Shown here: positions 27,519 to 34,448 of the stretch, one piece after another | Position numbering within the stretch: the first letter of the stretch is position 1 | How the letters are laid out: every line of letters starts with the position of its first letter | DNA from: Dokdonella_A sp044227025 | Lineage (GTDB): Bacteria > Pseudomonadota > Gammaproteobacteria > Xanthomonadales > Rhodanobacteraceae | DNA: 64,000 nucleotides | Direction: 5' to 3' | Assembly: GCF_044227025.1 (NCBI RefSeq) | Contig: NZ_JBGAFX010000001.1 | Coordinates: forward strand, 434,001-498,000 | Notes under the pieces: model-generated | What the model saw: the letters and a program-made list of their open reading frames with translations, nothing else | Told to the model about the DNA's origin: nothing | Database searches by the model: none | Made by a program: the position numbers and the translations under genes

Positions 27519-28619
27519 TCAGTGCGCCCGCCTCCGCAGCGCGAGCGTCGCGCAGACGACCAGCAGGGTGATCAGCAGCCAGCGTGCGAGTTCGCCCAGT
27601 GTCGGCGCGGCGGTCGCGCCGCCACCACCGATGGGTGCATCGTCATCGAGGATGGTCAAGGTCGCGCTCGCCGGCGCGCCGAGCGTGGCACCGCCAGTCG
27701 CCGCTGACAGCGTGAGCGCCACGGTTTCATTGCCTTCGGGCGCGGTGTCATTGGTGATCGCGACGGTGAAGCTCTTGGCCGCGCCATCACCCGCAGCCCA
27801 GGACAGGTTGCCGCTGGTCGCGGTGTAGTCGCTGCCGGCCGTGGCCGTGCCGTCGGTGGTCGCATAGGTCACGCCGACCGCGCCGTCGCTGCCGCCCGTG
27901 CGTGTGACCGTGATGGTCGCCGTGCCCGCGCCCTCGCCGACGCTGTAGTTGGCGGTGGAGAACTGGAGTGCACCGGGCGCGGCGGGGGCTTGCAACGCCT
28001 GCAGGCAGGGCGAGGCGGTGTCGCTCAACAGGCCGTTCCACGCGCCGATGTACTGGTTGGGACGGAAACAGAAATACTCGCCGTTGTAGCCAGCGGCCCC
28101 GTTCCAGACGGCGACGGGGCCGTTGATGTACGAGGTCGCATCGAGGGTCTGGGTCTCGAAGCCGTACAGTGATGCGACCGTGACGCCATTGGGAAACGTG
28201 TAGAACGCCCATTGGAAACCGGTTGGCGTACCGCCGAAAGGGTCGTCATCGAAAAACCCATAGCGGATGCCGGTCACCGCGTTGGGGTCGTTGCCGAACA
28301 GCGACGCGAGGTCTGCTTCGTCGGGATACGTGTAGTTGGCCTGGGTGAGGGCGCCGGGACTGGCGGTCTGGCAATAGGTGAAGGCGGTGTGCGCCGCGTC
28401 CTCCCGCCCGGAAAACGTGAAGCCGAGGCGCTGGACCAGCGTGTCCGCAGCAGTCACTCCGGCGGTCGTGCCTGGACAATCCACCGAGCCGATGGCCAGT
28501 TGGTTCGACCAGAAGCCACCGAAGCCGTCAATGCGCGTGCCGCGACGCGCTGCGGACGCATCAATCGCCACACTGGCGAACAACGCAGCCAGCAAGTATC
28601 CAAAGGTACGCGTCGACAT
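27519..28619 (-). CDS. Secreted Calx-beta protein with IPTL-CTERM-like sorting signal
   Basis: 366 residues. A signal peptide (YLLAALFASVAIDASA) is followed by the same ~200-residue domain as the neighbour at 26799-27461. A Calx-beta-like domain comes next (FSTANYSVGEGAGTATITV, TATAGSDYTATSGNLSW, EGNETVALTLS). The tail reads APTLGELARWLLITLLV, a hydrophobic stretch, then LALRRRAH. This tail fits the IPTL-CTERM class of exosortase-type sorting signals, with Ala in place of Ile. The ATG at 28619 is preferred over a GTG at 28625 because of the GGGAGGG spacing. Function unknown; probably cell-surface or exported. Confidence 0.78.
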   Translation of the reverse strand: MSTRTFGYLLAALFASVAIDASAARRGTRIDGFGGFWSNQLAIGSVDCPGTTAGVTAADTLVQRLGFTFSGREDAAHTAFTYCQTASPGALTQANYTYPDEADLASLFGNDPNAVTGIRYGFFDDDPFGGTPTGFQWAFYTFPNGVTVASLYGFETQTLDATSYINGPVAVWNGAAGYNGEYFCFRPNQYIGAWNGLLSDTASPCLQALQAPAAPGALQFSTANYSVGEGAGTATITVTRTGGSDGAVGVTYATTDGTATAGSDYTATSGNLSWAAGDGAAKSFTVAITNDTAPEGNETVALTLSAATGGATLGAPASATLTILDDDAPIGGGGATAAPTLGELARWLLITLLVVCATLALRRRAH

Positions 28620-28688
28620 GACCACACCCTCCCCGATGCGACCCGGTCTAGACTACTCCCGTCACTTCCGTTTGCAACGAGCGAGTGC

Positions 28689-30590
28689 ATGACGTCCGCG
28701 AGCCTGCACGAGATCCTCGATTCCTGGCAGGCGGCCGAAGCGGATCCGGCGCGCCGCGCGCGTCTGGACCGGCTCGGCTTCGCGCGCGCGGCGCTGTCGC
28801 TCGGTCATGCCACGCTGGCGAGCGAAATCCTGCGCGAACCGGTCGCGCTTGGCGCGGCCAATGTCGAAATGCGCTACGTCGCGGCGCTCGCCGCGGCACG
28901 GATCGGTGCGCTCCGCCAGGCGCAGGCGCTGGTGGAAGGCGTGCTGCACGACGGCGTCGATGGCGACCTGCGCATCGATGCGCTGTCGCTCGCGGGCCGG
29001 ATCGCCAAGGACCGCTGGGCGCGCCTGCGCGACGGGCCGCCGCGCGACGAAGCCGGTCGCGAGGCGGTAGCGCGCTATCGCGAGGCATGGAGCGTGTCGC
29101 GCAATCCGTTTCCCGGCATCAACGCGGCGACGATGTTGCGTCTGGTCGGCGGTGCGGACGAAGCGAGCCGTGCGGTCGCGCAGGATGTGCGCGCGGTCGC
29201 GCGCGTCGACGCGACGATCCCGCTGCATTGGCGCGAAGCGACGCTCGGCGAGGCGGCTCTTCTGCTCGGCGACGGGGAAGCCGCGGCGGTCCACTACGCC
29301 GCTGCGGTCGCGGCCGCGCGCCCGCGCATCGGCGACATCGCGAGCATGCGTCGGCAGCTGCGCCTGCTCGGACTGCGCATGGCGATTCCGGCCGCCGTGC
29401 GCGAGGCGCTGGCGATCCCGCGCGTCGCCGCGTTCACTGGCCACATGTTCGATGCGCCCGGTCGTACGCCGCCGCGCTTTCCGCTGTCACTGGAGGAGGT
29501 CGTCGCGGGCGAACTCGTCGCGCGCATCGAGGCGGCCAACATCGGCTTCGCGCACTGCTCGGCTGCCTGCGGCGGCGACCTGCTGTTCATCGAGGCGCTG
29601 CTCGCGCGCGGCGCCGAGGTGCATGTGGTGTTGCCGTTCGAGCGCGACGACTTCGTCGCGACCAGCGTCGCGTTTGCCGGCGAACGATGGACCGCGCGGT
29701 TCGATCGCGCGCTCGCACGTGTCGCCAGCGTCGGCTACGGCGTGCGCGAACATTATCTCGGCGACGATTCGCTGTTCGCCTACGCGGGCGCGCTCGTGCA
29801 TGGCGCGGCGGTGTTGCACGCACGCGAGCTGGAGTCCGAACCGGTGCTGGTCGCGCTCGTCGACGAGGCCTCCGAGCGGCGCTCCGGCGGCTCGGTCGAC
29901 CTGTTGTCGGAATGGCGCGCGCGCGGACGCGAGGTCGAATGCATCGACCTGTCGGTGCTGCGTGGGCGCGGTGGGGTTGCGGCCGCCGCCGAGGTCGCGA
30001 CGTCGCCCCCTGCGCCCGCCAGCACGCCGAACGAACCGAAACTGCAACGCGAAGTGCGCACCATGCTGTTCGCCGACATGGTCGGCTACAGCCGCCTCGC
30101 CGAGCAGGACACGCCCGCGTTCATGACCCATTTCTTGGGCACCATCGCCGGCATCATCGAGCACTCCGCCTCGCCGCCGGGATTCGTCAACACGTGGGGC
30201 GACGGCCTGTTCATGGAGTTCGACGACGTCGCCGCCGGTGCGCGCTTCGCGCTGCTGCTGCGCGATGCGGTGGCGCGCAGCGACTGGACCGCGCGCGGCC
30301 TGCCGCAAGCTACCGCGATCCGCATCGGCATGCACACGGGACCGGTGTTCCGTGCGTTCGATCCATTGATCGGGCGCGAAAACTATTTCGGCTCGCACGT
30401 GATCCGCGCGGCGCGGATCGAGCCGGTCGCCCCGCCCGGCTCGATCTACGTCAGCGCGGAACTCGCCTCCGTGCTAGCCGCCCACGGCGTGGACGAATTC
30501 GCCGCCGACTTCCTCGGCACGCTGCCGCTCGCCAAGAGCTACGGCAGCGAGCGGCTCTATCGCCTGCGCAACGCGCACGAGGCGGAGTAG
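28689..30590 (+). CDS. Class III nucleotide cyclase-like protein with N-terminal TPR and SLOG/TRAFs-binding-like region
   Basis: 633 residues. An N-terminal helical repeat part (1-240) is followed by an alpha/beta domain (about 245-430: AFTGHMFDAPGRTPPRFP, AHCSAACGGDLLFIEALL, VHVVLPFERDDF). I compare this to the region annotated TRAFs-binding or SLOG-like in related cyclases. The cyclase domain (455-630) has MLFADMVGYSRL with Asp463, TWGDGLFMEFDD with Asp505 and SHVIRAARIEP. The catalytic Asn usually found in GSHVNRAARIEP is Ile572 here. The ATG at 28689 is the only good start after the divergent secreted gene. Whether it makes cAMP or cGMP is doubtful given the missing Asn. Confidence 0.8.
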   Translation: MTSASLHEILDSWQAAEADPARRARLDRLGFARAALSLGHATLASEILREPVALGAANVEMRYVAALAAARIGALRQAQALVEGVLHDGVDGDLRIDALSLAGRIAKDRWARLRDGPPRDEAGREAVARYREAWSVSRNPFPGINAATMLRLVGGADEASRAVAQDVRAVARVDATIPLHWREATLGEAALLLGDGEAAAVHYAAAVAAARPRIGDIASMRRQLRLLGLRMAIPAAVREALAIPRVAAFTGHMFDAPGRTPPRFPLSLEEVVAGELVARIEAANIGFAHCSAACGGDLLFIEALLARGAEVHVVLPFERDDFVATSVAFAGERWTARFDRALARVASVGYGVREHYLGDDSLFAYAGALVHGAAVLHARELESEPVLVALVDEASERRSGGSVDLLSEWRARGREVECIDLSVLRGRGGVAAAAEVATSPPAPASTPNEPKLQREVRTMLFADMVGYSRLAEQDTPAFMTHFLGTIAGIIEHSASPPGFVNTWGDGLFMEFDDVAAGARFALLLRDAVARSDWTARGLPQATAIRIGMHTGPVFRAFDPLIGRENYFGSHVIRAARIEPVAPPGSIYVSAELASVLAAHGVDEFAADFLGTLPLAKSYGSERLYRLRNAHEAE

Positions 30591-30771
30591 GGCGGTACGC
30601 GCCATGCGCGTGCCGCCGGCTGGCGCGGCGCGTTCGGCGGGACTCGCGCTGCACGCGCTCGACCCGTCCTACCGCTACCGCACAGGCGCAAGTGCGCCTT
30701 CGGACCGTAACCGGCGCTGACGCCGCCGCTGCCGCCCACGGCGAATGTGTAGGTGAGGCGATCCTGGCGAG

Positions 30772-31620
30772 TCAGCGGATCGCCAGCGCGAACAGCAGGC
30801 CGAGCCAGAGCACGAGGCCGACGAGATTGTTGTTGCGGAATGCGGCGAAGCAGGCGTCGCGCGCACGTTCGCGGATGAGCCATTGTTGCCAGCCGAACAG
30901 GCCGGCGGCGATGGCAAGTCCGACGAAGTACGGCCAGTGCAGCGCGGACCGCGTACCGGCGAGCAGCATCGCGAGCAGGAACGTCGCCATCAGCACGCCG
31001 AGGATGATCCGGTCGGCGTCGCCGAACAGGATCGCGGTCGATTTGGCGCCGACGCGCAGGTCGTCGTCGCGATCGACCATCGCGTACTCGGTGTCGTAGA
31101 CGACCGAGAACAGCACGTTGGCGAGGAACAGCAGCCAGCACAATGGAGGCAGCGAGTTCGTGACGGCGGCGAACGCCATCGGGATCGACCAGCCGAACGC
31201 GGCGCCGAGCACTACCTGGGCCAGATGCGTCACGCGCTTGGAGAACGGGTAGACCGCCGCGAGCGCGGCGCCGACGAACGACAGCTTGATCGTCAGCGCA
31301 TTGGTGAACAGCACCAGCACGAACGCGAACGCAAGCAGTCCGCCGAACAGGAGCAGCGCTTCCTTCTTCGTCACGCGCCCGGCCGCCATCGGCCGCCCGC
31401 GCGTGCGTTCCACGTTGGCGTCGAGCCAGCCGTGATCGGCGTAGTCGTTGATGACGCAGCCGGCGCTGCGCATGACGAACACGCCGAGTGTGAAGATCAC
31501 CAGCGGGCCGAGCGGCGGGAAGTCGTTCGCCGCGAACCACAGCGCCCACCAGGTCGGCCACAGCAGCAGCAACGCGCCGACCGGCCGGTCCATGCGCATC
31601 AGGACCAGGTACTCGCGCAC
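30772..31620 (-). CDS. ubiA: 4-hydroxybenzoate polyprenyltransferase UbiA
   Basis: 282 residues, polytopic, with both aspartate-rich motifs (INDYADHGWLDANVERTRGRP and YDTEYAMVDRDDDLRVG) and the conserved AAFGWSIPMAFAA. It prenylates 4-hydroxybenzoate in ubiquinone synthesis. The only standard start in the frame is GTG at 31620. Yet the frame upstream still encodes a family-like IEWLLEYLPPAQHARV, with no ATG/GTG/TTG until a stop. A separate frame with a good ATG (32062) runs into this one at a G6C4 run, so the real N-terminus may be longer or frame-disrupted. Confidence 0.92.
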   Translation of the reverse strand: MREYLVLMRMDRPVGALLLLWPTWWALWFAANDFPPLGPLVIFTLGVFVMRSAGCVINDYADHGWLDANVERTRGRPMAAGRVTKKEALLLFGGLLAFAFVLVLFTNALTIKLSFVGAALAAVYPFSKRVTHLAQVVLGAAFGWSIPMAFAAVTNSLPPLCWLLFLANVLFSVVYDTEYAMVDRDDDLRVGAKSTAILFGDADRIILGVLMATFLLAMLLAGTRSALHWPYFVGLAIAAGLFGWQQWLIRERARDACFAAFRNNNLVGLVLWLGLLFALAIR

Positions 31621-32187
31621 GCGCGCATGTTGCGCCGGCGGCAGGTACTCGAGCAGCCATTCGATCGCGCGCAGCGAGCGCGCCGAAGTGTCGGCCGGTC
31701 GCCTCGGGGGGCCCCGGCGCCGGCTTGCGCGCGAACGAAGGAATCATCGCGGGTTCGGGTGGCGGTGCGGGTTGCGCGCCAGCCGTTTCGCCGTGTGCCG
31801 GTGGGATGGCCGCTCGCTCGCTGTTCGACGGCGCTCCCGCCGGCGACGTGGATTCGGCGAGCGGCGGCTTGCGCGCGCGCGGCCGCGGCGGCGTGCGCGG
31901 CGTCACCGGTGGCGGCGGCGTCGAGCCGGCGTCGGTTTCTGTGCGAGCGGGCGCGCGCCGCGTGCGCGGCTTCGGTGGTTCCGCGCCGGGGGTCGCCGCA
32001 TCCGCCGGTTCGGTGGGTGGCTTGCGGCGGCGGGGTGGTTTCGGGCGCTGGGTTTCGTCCATCCGCCAAGTCTAGTGTGCTGAACCGCAAATGCCATCGA
32101 ACCATTCCGGCATCCACAGCCGCGCCGTCATCCCTCGGCTATGCTCGCATCCCGTGCGAGCGTTCGCGCGAACCGATCGGAGTGGCG
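31621..32187 (-). other. Upstream of ubiA: out-of-frame proline/arginine-rich reading frame from 32062
   Basis: A minus-strand frame starting at ATG 32062 encodes about 115 residues rich in Pro, Arg and Ala (starting MDETQRPKPPRRRKPP). It is open until the homopolymer G6C4 at 31706-31715. Removing one base there would fuse it to the ubiA frame through PPRRPADTSARSLRAIEWLL. It may be an N-terminal extension of UbiA split by a one-base indel or sequencing error, or a non-coding low-complexity leader. The rest is the promoter region between the divergent ubiA and 32188 genes. Confidence 0.35.
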
Positions 32188-33828
32188 ATGGACAACTGGC
32201 TGCCTTCGCGCTACCTCGCCTTTCTCGCCTGCCTGCTCGCCTGCACGCTCGCAGTGGCGGGCTGGAACCACGGTCTCGGCGTCAAGTTGCTTGCGATCAC
32301 CAGCGGCATCCTCGTCGCGGTCGGCTTCGTCGATCTGCTGCAACGGCGCTCGACCCTGCGTCGCAACTATCCGCTGATCTGCCACGTACGCTTCTTCTTC
32401 GAATACGTGCGGCCGATGCTGCGCCAGTACGTGGTCGAATCGGACAACGAGGAAGTGCCGTTCTCGCACGTGCAGCGAGCGGTGGTGAAGCAGCGGTCGA
32501 AGAACGCCGCGGATGTGCGTCCGTTCGGCAGCGAACTCGACATGTATGCCGAGCGCTACGAGTGGGTCAACCATTCGATCCGGCCGAGCCTGATCGCCGA
32601 CCATGACTTCCGCCTCGTGGTCGGCGGGCCGCAGTGCGCGAAACCCTACTCGGCCAGCGTGTTCAACATATCGGCGATGAGCTTCGGCGCGATCTCGCCG
32701 AACGCGATCCGCGCCTTGAACGAAGGTGCGCGGCGCGGCCGTTTCTACCATGACACCGGCGAAGGGTCGCTGTCGGCCTACCATCGCGAGAATGGCGGCG
32801 ACATCGTGTGGGAACTCGGATCGGGCTACTTCGGCGCGTGCGAGCGCGCCGGCGTGTTCAGCGAGGCGCGCTTCGCCGAAAGGGCCGTGCTCGAACAGGT
32901 GAAGATGATCGAGGTCAAGCTGTCGCAGGGCGCCAAGCCGGGCCACGGCGGCGTGCTGCCGGCGCCGAAGGTGAGCGCGGAAATCTCGGCCACGCGCGGC
33001 GTGCCGATGGGCGAGGACTGCGTCTCGCCGTCGCGCCATTCCGCGTTCGACACGCCCGAAGGCCTGCTGCGTTTCGTCGCGCGCCTGCGCGAACTTTCGG
33101 GCGGAAAACCGACCGGCTTCAAGCTCGCGGTCGGTCATCCATGGGAATGGTTCGGCATTGCCAAGGCGATGACCACGACCGGAATCCTGCCGGATTTCAT
33201 CGTCGTCGATGGCGGCGAAGGCGGCACCGGCGCTGCGCCGCTCGAATTCACCGACCACGTCGGCGCTCCGCTGCGCGAGGCGCTGATGCTGGTGCACAAC
33301 ACGCTGGTCGGCCTCAACCTGCGCGAACACGTCCGCATCGGCGCGAGCGGCAAGGTGATCACCGCGGTCGATCTCGCGCGCACGCTCAGCATCGGCGCCG
33401 ACTGGTGCAATGCCGCGCGCGGCTTCATGTTTGCGCTTGGTTGCATCCAGTCGCAGAGTTGCCATACCGATCGCTGCCCGACCGGCGTCGCGACGCAGGA
33501 TCCGGGACGCTGGAAGAAGCTCGACGTACCGGACAAGGCCGCTCGCGTCGCGAGTTTCCACGCCAACACCCTGCGCGCGCTGCAGGACCTGCTGCAGGCG
33601 GCCGGCCTCGCGCATCCGTCCGAACTCGGGCCCGAGCACATCATCCGTCGCGTGTCGGCGAACGAGGTGCGTTCGCTCGCGAGCCTTTACCGTTTCCTCG
33701 AACCCGGCGAACTGCTCGCGGGCGTACCCGAGCACGCGGTGTTCCAGCGCTTCTGGGCGATCGCGCGGCCGGATACCTTCGCTCCGCCGGAGGAACTCAG
33801 CGCGCGACGGGCGACCAAGCTGCGTTGA
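32188..33828 (+). CDS. FMN-binding glutamate synthase family protein
   Basis: 546 residues. Two N-terminal hydrophobic helices (LAFLACLLACTLAVAG, LLAITSGILVAVGFVDLL) precede a GltB-like FMN barrel: FNISAMSFGAISPNAIRAL, GEGSLSAYHR, LSQGAKPGHGG, DGGEGGTGAAPLEF, and a Cys cluster CIQSQSCHTDRCPTG for an iron-sulfur centre. It lacks the glutamine amidotransferase part of glutamate synthase, so it is a stand-alone membrane-anchored member of unknown substrate. The ATG at 32188 follows GGAG by 6 bases. Confidence 0.9.
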   Translation: MDNWLPSRYLAFLACLLACTLAVAGWNHGLGVKLLAITSGILVAVGFVDLLQRRSTLRRNYPLICHVRFFFEYVRPMLRQYVVESDNEEVPFSHVQRAVVKQRSKNAADVRPFGSELDMYAERYEWVNHSIRPSLIADHDFRLVVGGPQCAKPYSASVFNISAMSFGAISPNAIRALNEGARRGRFYHDTGEGSLSAYHRENGGDIVWELGSGYFGACERAGVFSEARFAERAVLEQVKMIEVKLSQGAKPGHGGVLPAPKVSAEISATRGVPMGEDCVSPSRHSAFDTPEGLLRFVARLRELSGGKPTGFKLAVGHPWEWFGIAKAMTTTGILPDFIVVDGGEGGTGAAPLEFTDHVGAPLREALMLVHNTLVGLNLREHVRIGASGKVITAVDLARTLSIGADWCNAARGFMFALGCIQSQSCHTDRCPTGVATQDPGRWKKLDVPDKAARVASFHANTLRALQDLLQAAGLAHPSELGPEHIIRRVSANEVRSLASLYRFLEPGELLAGVPEHAVFQRFWAIARPDTFAPPEELSARRATKLR

Positions 33829-33838
33829 GCGCGCGCCG

Positions 33839-33868
33839 CGGGAAGCCCGCGCAACGCGGGCTTCCCGT
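33839..33868. terminator. Bidirectional hairpin between convergent genes
   Basis: A perfect 12-bp stem, GGGAAGCCCGCG-caa-CGCGGGCTTCCC, sits between the stops of the two convergent genes. There is no long U tract, so termination strength is uncertain. Confidence 0.6.
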
Positions 33869-33889
33869 CAGGTCAATGGCGCCCGCGCA

Positions 33890-34294
33890 TCAACGCTGCG
33901 TTCGACGCTGGCAACGCTCGAGCGAACGATCGTTGATGCGCCACACCTTGTCCTGCGCGCACATCGCCACATCACGCACGATGCATTCGCTGTTGTCCTC
34001 GTCGACCAGCTTGACGTCGTACTTGTCGCAGCGGATGCCGGTGAGGGTGAACGAGTCGTCGGGACGGATGCTGCGGCTGATCTGGTTCGGTCCCCAGTGG
34101 TCGCTGCCGACCGGCGCCAGATACAGCTCGCGCAAGTCCCAGTTGGAATTGTTGCGCAGCTCCACCTGCGAATCGGAGGCACGCTCGGCCGGCTTCATCT
34201 GCGCCTCGAGATCCTGTTGCGCCAGCGCGGGGCCGGCGACCAGGGCAAGGCAGAGGGCGGTCGACTTGAGCATGTGGGTCGGGAAGGTTCGCAT
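33890..34294 (-). CDS. Small exported protein of unknown function
   Basis: 134 residues with a signal peptide (STALCLALVAGPALAQ). The mature part follows a pattern I have seen in other small periplasmic proteins: ELRNNSNWDLRELYLAPVGSDHWGPNQI, then SFTLTGIRCDKYDVKLVDED. Four Cys in the C-terminal half could form disulfides. A good AGGAGA site precedes the ATG. No function can be assigned. Confidence 0.6.
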   Translation of the reverse strand: MRTFPTHMLKSTALCLALVAGPALAQQDLEAQMKPAERASDSQVELRNNSNWDLRELYLAPVGSDHWGPNQISRSIRPDDSFTLTGIRCDKYDVKLVDEDNSECIVRDVAMCAQDKVWRINDRSLERCQRRTQR

Positions 34295-34448
34295 GGGATG
34301 TCTCCTGCATTGACGTCGCGTGGCACGACCCGCCGATTCGATAACGGAGTCGCGACACTGGCAAGAAACGCCCGCTGAATGTTCAGCGCGCGTCCAGTGG
34401 GTGGCGATTCAGGCACACTGCGCAAAGGCGCTGGCGAAGGACGATCGG

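Noticed and set aside
28685..31099. Second overlapping plus-strand frame (about 800 codons) over the cyclase-like gene
   Set aside because: It lacks the cyclase motifs, which all lie in the 28689 frame, and continues into the antisense of ubiA.
30883..32187. Plus-strand extension of the FMN glutamate-synthase-like gene to 981 codons
   Set aside because: It runs antisense to ubiA; the conserved protein begins at 32188 with a good ribosome site.
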